From a virus: a DNA stretch of 36,061 nucleotides. The notes under the pieces were generated by a model. It was not told the DNA's origin and did no database searches. It worked only from the letters and a program-made list of their open reading frames with translations. Location: IMG/VR virus record IMGVR_UViG_3300042991_001437, positions 1-36,061 of that record; one strand, given 5' to 3'. This document shows, in pieces, positions 8,234 to 14,945 of the stretch. The stretch's first letter is position 1, and every line of letters begins with the position of its first letter. Made by a program: the position numbers and the translations under genes.

Positions 8234-8643
8234 GATACGTAATGACATCCAACTCATTCACCGGGCATGTCGAGTTTGACTATGACGACCACACCGGACT
8301 GATGAATTTATACAGCATATCCAACGCTGCCCTGAGTGAGGCTCAGCAAATATGGATTTTGAAAAACCTCCCCCGGGAGCTTGCCGAGGCACAGGCGCTC
8401 CTGGATAAGCATCCACATATCACGTTTAAGCCCGAAGACGTCAATTTTGACATGTTCTGGCAAACGTATGATGATAAGATTAACTCCTCGCGTAAGCGCG
8501 CTCAAAAGGCCTGGGATCGTATGGGAAAGGAACAGCAGGTGAAGGCCTATCAATTTATCAAGACGTACTTCATGAACGTACCATTCGGGACGAGGAAAAA
8601 GTACGCGGAGACCTACTTGAACGCTGAACTTTGGAATAATTAA
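8230..8643 (+). CDS. Replication/helicase-loader-like protein (C-terminal domain type)
   Basis: This protein has 137 residues. The C-terminal half contains FDMFWQTYDDKINSSRKRAQ, a central AKA(W) stretch, and KKYAETYLNAELW. This FW..Y..K...A...W.....KK.A.TYL....W pattern is seen at the C-terminus of many phage replication initiators and DnaT-like loaders. No ATPase motif is present. A second in-frame ATG five residues in (MTSNSF) could also be the start. It follows the DnaA-like gene with a 4-nt overlap, which supports a joint role at the replication fork. Confidence 0.55.
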   Translation: MRYVMTSNSFTGHVEFDYDDHTGLMNLYSISNAALSEAQQIWILKNLPRELAEAQALLDKHPHITFKPEDVNFDMFWQTYDDKINSSRKRAQKAWDRMGKEQQVKAYQFIKTYFMNVPFGTRKKYAETYLNAELWNN

Positions 8644-8647
8644 GGCC

Positions 8648-9082
8648 ATGAACCTGACAAGAAGCGAACAATTAAGACTGCAGCTATTGCGTAAGTTTCA
8701 CGCTCTCCTCAGGGAGCTTAAGATCGAAAAGCAAAAGGAGTCAATCCTTGAGGGATATGGCGTAGACAGCGCGCGCGATCTTTCCATTGAAAGCCTGCGG
8801 GATGCCGTGTCAAGACTTGAGCAATTCAAGGAGGGCGCAAACGCTGATGTACGCAGGCTCCGCAGTGTTATCCTGACCATCCTTCAGAAGCTCGGAATTT
8901 ACCAGGATAATAGCTCCTGGCCACGGGTAAATGAATACCTGCTCCAGCCAAAGATTGCGGGCAAACTGCTCTATAAAATGAGCGAGGAGGAGCTAGTAGC
9001 CCTCCGGATCAAGCTCAACTCCATCCTGACCAAACAGGAAAAGAAAGTATCAGAAGAGCGATATCTATCTAAAAACAATTAG
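8648..9082 (+). CDS. GemA/gp16-like regulator (DUF1018)
   Basis: This 144-residue protein resembles Mu gp16/GemA: a first helical segment (LLRKFHALLRELKIEKQKESILEGYGVDSARDL in two halves), an LRDAVSRLEQF segment like the conserved L...L..L of the family, and a second part around residues 75-135 ending in an Ile-Leu amphipathic helix. Mu GemA modulates host gene expression and DNA gyrase or supercoiling. Its position late in the early operon agrees with that. The assignment is by pattern and gene order only. Confidence 0.6.
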   Translation: MNLTRSEQLRLQLLRKFHALLRELKIEKQKESILEGYGVDSARDLSIESLRDAVSRLEQFKEGANADVRRLRSVILTILQKLGIYQDNSSWPRVNEYLLQPKIAGKLLYKMSEEELVALRIKLNSILTKQEKKVSEERYLSKNN

Positions 9083-9083
9083 C

Positions 9084-9314
9084 ATGAGAACCCGCACCCT
9101 CCTTCGCATTAAGCAGGTTGTCGACGAGTACAAGAAACGCGAACACCCCGGAGTCAGTTCGGCCTACATCTGGAGGCATTATATCGACCCGGTGTTTCAT
9201 GTGAGCCTGAGCAGCTTGTACGAGTACCTGGCCATCCCTGTTGACAAACTGCTGAAGGAGCGCGGTGCAATCAAAGAAAAAGACGATCCACAACAATTAA
9301 AATTGAAAATCTGA
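9084..9314 (+). CDS. Small phage protein of unknown function
   Basis: The protein has 76 residues and starts 1 nt after the GemA-like stop. It is basic, with a helix at residues 1-20 and a YIWRHYIDPVFHVSLSSLYEYLAIP core. The order of helices could accommodate a winged or plain helix-turn-helix, but no diagnostic motif is seen. It is retained because of frame length, tight spacing and similar codon use to its neighbours. Confidence 0.5.
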   Translation: MRTRTLLRIKQVVDEYKKREHPGVSSAYIWRHYIDPVFHVSLSSLYEYLAIPVDKLLKERGAIKEKDDPQQLKLKI

Positions 9315-9315
9315 G

Positions 9316-9582
9316 ATGCCTGATCTATTTGGAGGGGATATCCCCGTCATCGAACGTAAACCTGGAAAGGAGCCAATCTTGAGCAGGTGGACAAAATTTG
9401 CCACCTACCGCAAAGCCGTTTTAGGAAGTGATGAACGGTGTGCCAATTGCTCCAGGTGTGTTGTGAAAAAGTTCGCTAAACGCTATTATAAATGCTCCCT
9501 GGTTGGATGCTCCAACTGTAGCAGCACAGACATCAGGGTAAATCATGTATGTAATTTTTTTGTAAAGACTGAAATAATATGA
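9316..9582 (+). CDS. Cysteine-rich putative zinc-binding protein
   Basis: The protein has 88 residues with seven cysteines in the second half: CANCSRC, then C-SLVGC-SNC, and a final C before Asn-Phe-Phe. Two close CxxC-type pairs make one or two zinc sites likely. The first 40 residues are Pro-, Lys- and Trp-containing and basic. It is one nucleotide after the previous gene and overlaps the next by 4 nt. The role is unknown. Confidence 0.55.
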   Translation: MPDLFGGDIPVIERKPGKEPILSRWTKFATYRKAVLGSDERCANCSRCVVKKFAKRYYKCSLVGCSNCSSTDIRVNHVCNFFVKTEII

Positions 9583-10088
9583 AAATCACGATTAAAAAAG
9601 GAAAGCATTACGCCTCCGGAATGCACGTGAGGCCATACCTGGGAAAGCGGGCTATATCCTGGAGGGTGAATATGGATATAAGCTGCCTGTACAAGGCCAT
9701 TAACGACGACTCCAACGACTTGAACAAGCTTTGCGGGATTAGCTTAGGCCATCATCACAAGAACAGCCTGCGCTTCGCCTGGAGGCCTGATTTTAATTCA
9801 CCAGGTCAATTCATGATCTATGCCTACTGGTACGCCAAAGGTCAGCGCAGATCACTTTATATTGCTAATATTTCGCATAACGTGGACTATGAATTTGAAA
9901 TCATCCTGGATCACCCAACAGTGGCATTTGTTGTCATGAGGCCAAACCCGGCGTTTAGTGATGAGAAGAGGAGTGTTTTTATCTACATCAAAGTTCCCTG
10001 CCCATCAATCGGTTATTATCTATGGCCCTACTTCGGAGGCAACAACACTGCTCCTCACGAAATGAGCATTAATCTTAAAGTCCTTTAA
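9579..10088 (+). CDS. Beta-rich protein of unknown function
   Basis: The protein has 169 residues. It is rich in aromatic residues and alternating strands (for example FMIYAYWYAKGQRRSLYIANI and VFIYIKVPCPSIGYYLWPYF) with a Gly-His-His-His segment near residue 58. The pattern suggests a beta-sandwich. No membrane segment or signal peptide is seen, and the family is not recognised. It is the last gene before the structured region at 10134-10312. The TTTAAA repeats at 10082-10103 overlap its stop. Confidence 0.5.
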   Translation: MKITIKKGKHYASGMHVRPYLGKRAISWRVNMDISCLYKAINDDSNDLNKLCGISLGHHHKNSLRFAWRPDFNSPGQFMIYAYWYAKGQRRSLYIANISHNVDYEFEIILDHPTVAFVVMRPNPAFSDEKRSVFIYIKVPCPSIGYYLWPYFGGNNTAPHEMSINLKVL

Positions 10089-10103
10089 ACGGGCCTTTAA
10101 ACG
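10082..10103 (+). repeat. Doubled CCTTTAAACG, 12-bp period
   Basis: CCTTTAAACG occurs at 10082-10091 and 10094-10103, with a third related TTCTTTAAA just after. The pair straddles the stop codon of the preceding gene and lies directly upstream of the structured RNA, so it may be part of a promoter or activator site for that RNA. This is inferred from position only. Confidence 0.35.
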
Positions 10104-10133
10104 TTCTTTAAAATAATTCCCAACAACGAGAGA

Positions 10134-10274
10134 GCCTGCGAGTATGCAGAGGATTCGGGCCGGGTGAGTGCGGAGAAACCCGGCATAAAAACTCCGAGTA
10201 AGGGTGGCACCCCAAAGGTTTGAAACGCTAAGCCGCACCGCGAAAGCAGGCAACCATCCGACAGCTGTCGGATG
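10134..10274 (+). ncRNA. Candidate structured RNA with pseudoknot (phage early region)
   Basis: No reading frame fits here, but base-pairing is dense. An outer stem joins GCCTGC 10134-10139 to GCAGGC 10246-10251. Inside is a perfect 7-bp hairpin, GCCGGGT 10159-10165 with ACCCGGC 10178-10184. The loop of that hairpin holds GTGCGG (10168-10173), complementary to CCGCAC at 10233-10238, which would form a pseudoknot; it also holds CGGAG (10171-10175), complementary to CTCCG at 10192-10196, so the two pairings compete. A GGGTG/CACCC pair lies at 10202-10213. A perfect hairpin follows at 10255-10274 and then an intrinsic terminator. I could not match this to a known riboswitch, ribozyme, tmRNA or 6S RNA. 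Confidence 0.6.
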
Positions 10275-10289
10275 CTGACAAGCAAGCCG

Positions 10290-10316
10290 GCCCTCCGGAT
10301 CGTCCGGAGGGCTTTA
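10290..10316 (+). terminator. Intrinsic terminator after the structured RNA
   Basis: A 10-bp perfect GC-rich stem (GCCCTCCGGA 10290-10299 with TCCGGAGGGC 10303-10312) has a 3-base loop and is followed by TTTATT. It would end the RNA at 10134-10274 and may reduce read-through into the next small genes. Confidence 0.75.
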
Positions 10317-10342
10317 TTAACCTCAAAAAATTTAACAACATT

Positions 10343-10576
10343 ATGGGAGACCTTATCAGTTCAGACATACAATTAAAGGTTGAGGAGTATGAACTTATCT
10401 CTGAGGCCCTGAATGCTTACAGGAAGAGATGCATGGCCAACGCTTATAATGCTCTCAATAACGGCTATGGCCCAGGCAATTCAACGGTGACCAGTCAAGC
10501 AAAAGCCGAAAACTGGGTAGAAAAGGCGGAATTTTGCGACGCCATCAATAGCAGACTTGGGGAGGCATTTATATGA
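10343..10576 (+). CDS. Small protein of unknown function
   Basis: The protein has 77 residues, mostly helical, with an NAYNALNNGYGPGNSTV turn in the middle and acidic ends. It is the first gene after the terminator at 10290-10316. It overlaps the following gene by 4 nt. No family was recognised. Confidence 0.5.
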   Translation: MGDLISSDIQLKVEEYELISEALNAYRKRCMANAYNALNNGYGPGNSTVTSQAKAENWVEKAEFCDAINSRLGEAFI

Positions 10577-10803
10577 GAACACTCAGCAACTCACTAAGCA
10601 ACCTTGGAAGTGTGGATGATATCAGGTCATCAATCAGATTTATCGATCCTCAAACTCCTGAGAAAGCAAAACAGGATATTGAGTATCTCGAGTTTAGCCT
10701 TGGCCAGGAGAAAAAAGTTCGGTACCGCACTTCTGTAGTTAAAATGATTCAGGCCAAAATTAATTCTATCAACAAGAAGTTTCAGCCTTATTTACGCAAA
10801 TGA
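10573..10803 (+). CDS. Small helical protein of unknown function
   Basis: The protein has 76 residues; the part after residue 35 is Lys/Gln-rich and helical (QDIEYLEFSLGQEKKVRYR, then MIQAKINSINKKF). Its start and stop overlap those of its neighbours by 4 nt, which argues for coupled translation. No function can be named. Confidence 0.5.
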   Translation: MRTLSNSLSNLGSVDDIRSSIRFIDPQTPEKAKQDIEYLEFSLGQEKKVRYRTSVVKMIQAKINSINKKFQPYLRK

Positions 10804-11015
10804 GCGCTAAACTTTCCTTCGGTTTCATGGGCGGGATCGTTATCCGTGAGGGTGACCCCAGGTTCAGCGACCAGGTGAAAGAAATAATGCTTGGATACTG
10901 TCCCGCCTGCCGGAGGAATAAGCCGGGAGCTTATGACAAAAAGAGTAATCAGTTTTTATGTTTAAAATGCAATTATAAGTTAGATGAGAGTAGTATACAT
11001 CGCACATCCCATTAA
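10800..11015 (+). CDS. Zinc-ribbon-like small protein
   Basis: The protein has 71 residues. The second half has CPACRRNKPG, then FLCLKCNYKL: a CxxC...CxxC pair about 20 residues apart, as in a zinc ribbon. The N-terminal half is a short beta-like segment. It overlaps the following gene by 32 nt in another frame, unusually long for this operon. A nucleic-acid-binding role is possible. Confidence 0.55.
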   Translation: MSAKLSFGFMGGIVIREGDPRFSDQVKEIMLGYCPACRRNKPGAYDKKSNQFLCLKCNYKLDESSIHRTSH

Positions 11016-11361
11016 AGGGGACGTTCAGGGGAACCTGAGGAAGATCGAGGCCATTGGCAGACAGATCAACATGGAAGAGCCTGACACGCTCCCCTTCGCC
11101 CATTATTATTTCGATTGCTCCACCCTGGACGACAATGTTCCGGAGGAGAGGGAACGGGGGATCAGGAACGGACTCGAATTATTACGGAGGGGATTTATTG
11201 ACGAGCTGCGCCTCTATGGAGACCGGATCAGCGAGGGGATGAAAAGAGAGATTCTTACAGCCGTTCACCAGGGAATACCTATTGTGCCAATGAATGAGGA
11301 CGTAATTAAAGACTTGAGATGGCTTGGGCTTGGCTCTTTTATGAAAGGAGGAAAATCATGA
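10984..11361 (+). CDS. DUF4406-like, nucleoside 2-deoxyribosyltransferase-fold protein
   Basis: The protein has 125 residues. It begins VVYIAHPIKGD, has a central PFAHYYFDCSTLDD, a charged ERERGIRNGLELLRRG segment, then LRLYGDRISEGMKREILTA and GIPIVPM. These match the DUF4406 / nucleoside 2-deoxyribosyltransferase-like fold, in which the strand-end AHPI/ASPL loop, the YGD..S.GM segment and the final I-P-I-V strand form the nucleotide pocket. It could process or exchange nucleobases, and so might feed a DNA-modification pathway, though that link is inference. The gene ends in an ATGA overlap with the next gene. Confidence 0.7.
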   Translation: MRVVYIAHPIKGDVQGNLRKIEAIGRQINMEEPDTLPFAHYYFDCSTLDDNVPEERERGIRNGLELLRRGFIDELRLYGDRISEGMKREILTAVHQGIPIVPMNEDVIKDLRWLGLGSFMKGGKS

Positions 11362-11714
11362 GTACCCTGAAGCTGAAATTTACCAAGCTGCAGTACACAT
11401 CGTTTATGAGCAGCCTTAAGGGTTCTATGGTTGAAATCATCAGCGACAAGGATAAAGCCGAGCTGGTAAAAGATATCATTGTTAAGCTGCTCCTGCGCCT
11501 AATGCGGCGATACGACACGCTGAAGTTCAAGAATAATATTGTTACCCTCAACCGCCTTGAAATGGTGGCATACCGGGCCTTAATGACGGTCAATTATGGC
11601 TATATGTGTTCCCTGGATAAAGTGATCATTATGGAGGTATTGACGGCCATCGATAAGAAGGAGATATATTCGATTAAGGCCTTAGCATTGAATAGCGATA
11701 ATAGTATTATTTGA
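11358..11714 (+). CDS. Last early-operon gene, function unknown
   Basis: I start this 118-residue protein at the ATG at 11358. It has an AAAGGAGGA Shine-Dalgarno sequence directly upstream, one of the few strong ones here, and overlaps the previous stop as ATGA. An in-frame start at 11319 would overlap too far. The protein is helical and basic (for example DIIVKLLLRLMRRYDTLKF), with alternating Leu/Ile. No motif is recognised. Its 3' end overlaps the oppositely directed gene at 11707-12246 by 8 bases. Confidence 0.55.
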   Translation: MSTLKLKFTKLQYTSFMSSLKGSMVEIISDKDKAELVKDIIVKLLLRLMRRYDTLKFKNNIVTLNRLEMVAYRALMTVNYGYMCSLDKVIIMEVLTAIDKKEIYSIKALALNSDNSII

Positions 11715-12246
11715 CTTTGATTTTGATTAATTTTCCATCCTCGGTCATCAGTGCCCTGCCATCCTCAGTACCTAAAACTTTATCAATTTCTTGAGTTTTC
11801 ATGATCAAAAAATTGAGGCTGTCATACTTCTGTTTATAATATTCAGCCATTTTCTCAAATTCGCCCATTTTTCTTAAACTTTCGCCCATCTTTTCTACCT
11901 CAATTTTTCTGTACATATTACCAATCATAACATTTTTCAATAACTCTCTGATGTCAGTTAAAGAGTCTTTAGTAAGGGTGAGGATGTAATATATTGAATC
12001 TTTTTCTATCGTAAATTTAGCAATTTCAGAGTTCAGTTTATTCCGTTCAAATTTCAGATTTTCATTTTTTATCTCAAAAATATCAGAGGTGAAGGCCCAA
12101 TAAAGCGTTATAACAACAAATACAGCATAAATTATGTTTTTCCAGAATTCAGCCTTATACCAAGGCCTCCTCAAGTTTCTTAATTCAATTTCAAGTTTGG
12201 AAAGCTCTAATAATTCTCTATTGCCTTGCTCTGGTCTAATTTTCAT
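11707..12246 (-). CDS. Membrane protein with long coiled coil (cargo gene)
   Basis: The protein has 179 residues. A hydrophobic segment at about residues 38-56 (IIYAVFVVITLYWAFTSDI) follows a basic N-terminal helix, so residues 1-35 should be cytoplasmic. Most of the rest is Glu-, Lys- and Leu-rich with heptad spacing, likely a coiled coil. It is leftward, against the flanking early genes, and visibly richer in A and T. It looks like a lysogenic-conversion or defence-type addition. It follows the SHOCT gene by 32 nt and is probably co-transcribed with it. Confidence 0.6.
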   Translation of the reverse strand: MKIRPEQGNRELLELSKLEIELRNLRRPWYKAEFWKNIIYAVFVVITLYWAFTSDIFEIKNENLKFERNKLNSEIAKFTIEKDSIYYILTLTKDSLTDIRELLKNVMIGNMYRKIEVEKMGESLRKMGEFEKMAEYYKQKYDSLNFLIMKTQEIDKVLGTEDGRALMTEDGKLIKIKVK

Positions 12247-12278
12247 GACTTTTATTTTAGCAATAATTTTGAAAAAAA

Positions 12279-12977
12279 TTAGGTCTTTAATAATTTCAAC
12301 TTTTGAGTGTCATATTCTTCACTCGTAATTGCCCCGGCATCAAGTAAATCCTTCCACTTCTTCAATTCATCTGCTAGTGAAAGTGTAGGCTGGTGCATAT
12401 TACTTAGTTCTTCAGCTTTAATATCTTCAGGGCTTTTAAACTTATTCACAAATGCATTTCTGAAGAAGGCGAAAACGTCTTTAATATGCTTGTCTTTACA
12501 GCCAAACAAAATCATGAATTCAAGGTCGCTTTCTTTATATGAGACGGATAAAATATTATCAACATCGGAAAACTTTACTACCTTATCTCCTACTCCGGTC
12601 ATTCCTCCAACGATTGCGCCAATAGGCCCGAGTAACAGGCCTCCAAGCAGGGCTCTTCCAATGATGGATTTCGATTTTTTGTTAAGAATGTCATTCTGCG
12701 GCTCGGCTGACCAAAAGATAACCTTTTCTTTTTCAATGGCCACCCTGCCGAGGTTATTAAAACCTTTGACGATACTTACCTCCAAGCCTTTAGGCCGTAT
12801 TTCAAAATCGACAAAGAGACTCTTGAACTCAATATTTTTACTTTGCAAAAGTTCATCTAAGGCCGGAATGCCTCCCAAGTACTCAACTTTAGCTGCCATT
12901 TGATTATGCGGTGACCTTTTCCAAACGCTCAGCTCACCAATGAGTTCATTGACTTGTTTTTTGTCTAAAATATTCAT
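12279..12977 (-). CDS. SHOCT-domain protein with glycine-rich hydrophobic segment (cargo gene)
   Basis: This protein has 232 residues. The last 30 (LADELKKWKDLLDAGAITSEEYDTQK, in two parts) match the SHOCT short C-terminal oligomerisation motif. A Gly/Leu/Ile segment (ALLGGLLLGPIGAIVGG, about residues 109-125) could insert in a membrane or pack as a helix hairpin. The middle has PH-like alternating strands (VIFWSAEPQ, DVDNILSVSYKE). Proteins of this shape are common as small bacterial regulatory or defence partners. The gene lies in reverse orientation between the early and late blocks and is AT-rich, so I treat it as cargo. Confidence 0.65.
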   Translation of the reverse strand: MNILDKKQVNELIGELSVWKRSPHNQMAAKVEYLGGIPALDELLQSKNIEFKSLFVDFEIRPKGLEVSIVKGFNNLGRVAIEKEKVIFWSAEPQNDILNKKSKSIIGRALLGGLLLGPIGAIVGGMTGVGDKVVKFSDVDNILSVSYKESDLEFMILFGCKDKHIKDVFAFFRNAFVNKFKSPEDIKAEELSNMHQPTLSLADELKKWKDLLDAGAITSEEYDTQKLKLLKT

Positions 12978-13027
12978 TGTTGTATTTTTTGGTTAATTAA
13001 TGCGTAAATATATAAATTAATAGCACA

Positions 13028-13059
13028 AAAAAACCCGGCAGGATCCTGTCGGGTTTTTT
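13028..13059. terminator. Bidirectional intrinsic terminator ending the leftward late block
   Basis: Arms at 13028-13042 and 13045-13059 form a long hairpin with AAAAAA on one side and TTTTTT on the other, so U-tracts occur in both directions. One position is G:U read rightward and a C:A mismatch read leftward. It begins 8 nt after the stop of the gp37-like gene and just upstream of the SHOCT gene, so it should stop leftward late transcription before it reaches the cargo genes. Confidence 0.8.
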
Positions 13060-13066
13060 GTTATCC

Positions 13067-13582
13067 TTAACCTTCTATCTCCGTCAAAATATTAGGCTTT
13101 ATTATCGAAGGCACAAATTCGCTTTTATCTTCGGTAACGATTGCCGCGGCGCTAGCCTTTAAAATTGTCCTGAATAGAATATGATACTCCCGGATTCCGT
13201 CATCACGATGATGTCTTCGGAATCCAACACGGCTAATGGTACCGTAGCTGCTTCCAGCTTTATGCCAGCCATGAAGACGCGCGAATATTACATCAGCGGT
13301 GGCCAGTATCTCGTAGTACTTGTCCTTCTGTGGGCCTGGTGCATTCTTGCTTGAATTGGCTGTGCGAAGATCGGCTATGCGGATAAGAATTGTGCAGTCA
13401 AGCGTCTGGAGGTGTTGCCCAATGTTTTCGGGTTTCGCTTCGATAATATCAACCAGGGCGCAGGGCCACTTAGTCGGAGGGCTGTTCGAATAATCATCGA
13501 GCTGTCCCCAGTCATCATCTATATATCTAAAGCAGCCTGTTTCATCGAGCTGCGCCCGAATATCACCAATTAGAGTTCTCAT
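13067..13582 (-). CDS. gp37-like tail-terminator or head-tail joining protein
   Basis: The protein has 171 residues. After a short helix it has YIDDDWGQLDDYSNSPPTKWPCALVDI, alternating strands in the centre (DCTILIRIADL) and a C-terminal beta part (YHILFRTILKA). Size and strand pattern fit the Mu gp37 or tail-terminator fold. Its place directly after the gpG-like gene, last in the head-tail operon, agrees. It starts 3 nt after the upstream stop and is followed by the terminator at 13028-13059. Confidence 0.55.
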   Translation of the reverse strand: MRTLIGDIRAQLDETGCFRYIDDDWGQLDDYSNSPPTKWPCALVDIIEAKPENIGQHLQTLDCTILIRIADLRTANSSKNAPGPQKDKYYEILATADVIFARLHGWHKAGSSYGTISRVGFRRHHRDDGIREYHILFRTILKASAAAIVTEDKSEFVPSIIKPNILTEIEG

Positions 13583-13585
13583 ACC

Positions 13586-14092
13586 TTATCGCTTTTTAAA
13601 AATAGTGTTCATATAATTTTCAACCTCTGTTAAATTAAGCCCGACCACCCTTTCAACGCTGGCAGTCACCTGAGGATGACTGCCGATGAATTGCCTGGCC
13701 GGTATCTTGATCATGCTCCCCACCGGCTTAAGCGCCATTCCCTTCCACATGTTCGATTCTGCTGTGGGCTTTTTCCCTCCCCGGCTTGCTTTGTAGTACA
13801 TGGCCCAGAAGAAACGCTTCATCTTACCGGTTACCCTGATCTGCCCGCCGCTGTTCTGAATCTCAGCAAAGATGGCCGACGAAGTGAACCGCAGCTCATT
13901 GCCAACAAGACTACTGCGCAGGCTACGCCTCAGGTACCCGCTCCGGATCATGAGGCTCCCCCTGCGGTTATGTATCTTGACCGATGGCCACGGCTGATCA
14001 AAGAATGCCTTCCGCTCAAAATTGCGGTCGAACTCCTCGGAAAGCTCAACCTGCAAGTCTTGCATGATCCTTTTATAAATCAGATCACTCAT
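13586..14092 (-). CDS. Virion morphogenesis protein (gpG/gpS-like tail completion)
   Basis: The protein has 168 residues. It contains a helical start, then LMIRSGYLRRSLRSSLVG, a strand pair IFAEIQNSGGQI, and IPARQFIGSHPQV near the C-terminus. The ARQFIG loop and the early RSG(Y)LRRS segment are hallmarks of the phage virion morphogenesis family (Mu gpG, P2 gpS), which completes the tail and joins it to the head. It overlaps the MuF-like gene by 8 bases and is followed 3 nt later by the gp37-like gene. Confidence 0.85.
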   Translation of the reverse strand: MSDLIYKRIMQDLQVELSEEFDRNFERKAFFDQPWPSVKIHNRRGSLMIRSGYLRRSLRSSLVGNELRFTSSAIFAEIQNSGGQIRVTGKMKRFFWAMYYKASRGGKKPTAESNMWKGMALKPVGSMIKIPARQFIGSHPQVTASVERVVGLNLTEVENYMNTIFKKR

Positions 14093-14939
14093 TCTCCAGG
14101 TCTCCCTTAAATTTATAGTAAGGATGGTTCGGCGGAAAGATCACCTGGTCGCGGCCAGGGTTAAAGCGGAACATGGCCAGCCGGTTGCGGCCATCTTTAT
14201 CGATCTGGGTGGTTGCTTCATCCCCGTAGGTCATGGCCTGATTCTTATCCGTTGGGCCGTACTTGCTTTTCAGTACCCGGGGAGCCTTGCACCGGCAACG
14301 CCATCCATTAGGCGGGTAGTACTCAGCCCAGAAAGGATCGGTGGCCGGTAGAGTGATCCCGTTCATGACCAGATGGGATTCCCTCACCCGGTCGTCATTG
14401 GCTGTGCGGTACTGCATGAGATATCGCTCCGGATCACCCTCGCTGTCCTGGTGCCAACTCGCCGCCATCGTGGCCGACTGTGTGGCGAAATTATGCTCTG
14501 CCTCCAGGTAACTGACATTATAGAGCTGGTGCAGCTTGTTCATTTCAGTCTTGAAATCATTCCAGGAGCGGATTTTCCCATCCTGGTCAACCAGCAGGCT
14601 GGTGGCCTCTCTAAGCTCGGCGATCGACTTGCAACCGGAGAACACAAACACATCATTCCGGAGCTTTGCCAGCATTGCTTCAGGCACTTTTGTTTCGATG
14701 GTTGCCAGGCTGGTCGATAAGCTGGCCCGGATCGACGTAATCAGGCCTCTGACGGCCTCGTCCTCCAGGAGTTGATATGTGTAGCCTCCGGCCTCAAATA
14801 GCCTCTTAATGGCCGCGAAAAAGGCCGCGTCGTCAATAGGCGGTGGAGCGGCCAGGGTGATAAGCCCGCAATCGGGGCATTGAAGATCATAAATAGCTGC
14901 GAGTCCAGCGTGCAGCCCCGACCATGCGGGGCTACTCAG
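14085..14939 (-). CDS. MuF-like minor head protein, predicted -1 frameshift extension of the portal
   Basis: Open in one frame from 14939 to the stop at 14085 (284 codons). Its C-terminal half has YRTANDDRVRESH, then DPFWAEYYPPNGWRCRCK, the signature of Mu gpF / SPP1 gp7 head morphogenesis proteins. The middle AMLAKLRNDVFVFSGCK segment also fits. There is no ATG, GTG or TTG until a GTG at 14687, which would delete 84 residues, so normal initiation is unlikely. The frame is entered from the portal by a -1 step at the heptamer at 14939-14945. The first part after the step is LSSPAWSGLHAGL, then a CPDC pair. A non-standard start, or a one-base error in the A6 run, would be the alternatives. Confidence 0.75.
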   Translation of the reverse strand: MSSPAWSGLHAGLAAIYDLQCPDCGLITLAAPPPIDDAAFFAAIKRLFEAGGYTYQLLEDEAVRGLITSIRASLSTSLATIETKVPEAMLAKLRNDVFVFSGCKSIAELREATSLLVDQDGKIRSWNDFKTEMNKLHQLYNVSYLEAEHNFATQSATMAASWHQDSEGDPERYLMQYRTANDDRVRESHLVMNGITLPATDPFWAEYYPPNGWRCRCKAPRVLKSKYGPTDKNQAMTYGDEATTQIDKDGRNRLAMFRFNPGRDQVIFPPNHPYYKFKGDLENE

Positions 14940-14945
14940 AAAAAA
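14914..14945 (-). promoter_or_regulatory. Predicted -1 ribosomal frameshift signal (slippery site plus stem-loop)
   Basis: Read leftward, the portal gene ends UCU UUU UUC UGA. The heptamer U UUU UUC (14945-14939) has the X XXY YYZ form in the portal frame. After it come UGAGU (5 nt), then AGCCCCG (14933-14927), a 6-nt loop and CGGGGCU (14920-14914), a perfect 7-bp stem. Heptamer, spacing and stem are the standard elements of a -1 programmed frameshift signal. A shifted ribosome would read on into the MuF-like frame, making a product of about 678 residues; an unshifted one makes the 395-residue portal. Confidence 0.75.

Noticed and set aside
10134-10274. Hammerhead or twister ribozyme, tmRNA or 6S RNA
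   Set aside because: No CTGANGA/GAAA pair for a hammerhead, no full twister core and no tmRNA ends were found. It is left as an unassigned structured RNA.
11319-11357. Earlier start for the last early gene
   Set aside because: It overlaps the upstream gene by over 40 bases, while 11358 has an AAAGGAGGA upstream and an ATGA junction.
13676-14720. Rightward frames over the MuF and gpG-like genes
   Set aside because: They are antisense shadows with no family features.
14914-14945. Stem-loop as a transcription terminator
   Set aside because: In the leftward direction no T-run follows the stem; in the rightward direction the A-run follows, not T. Its spacing to the heptamer fits frameshifting better.
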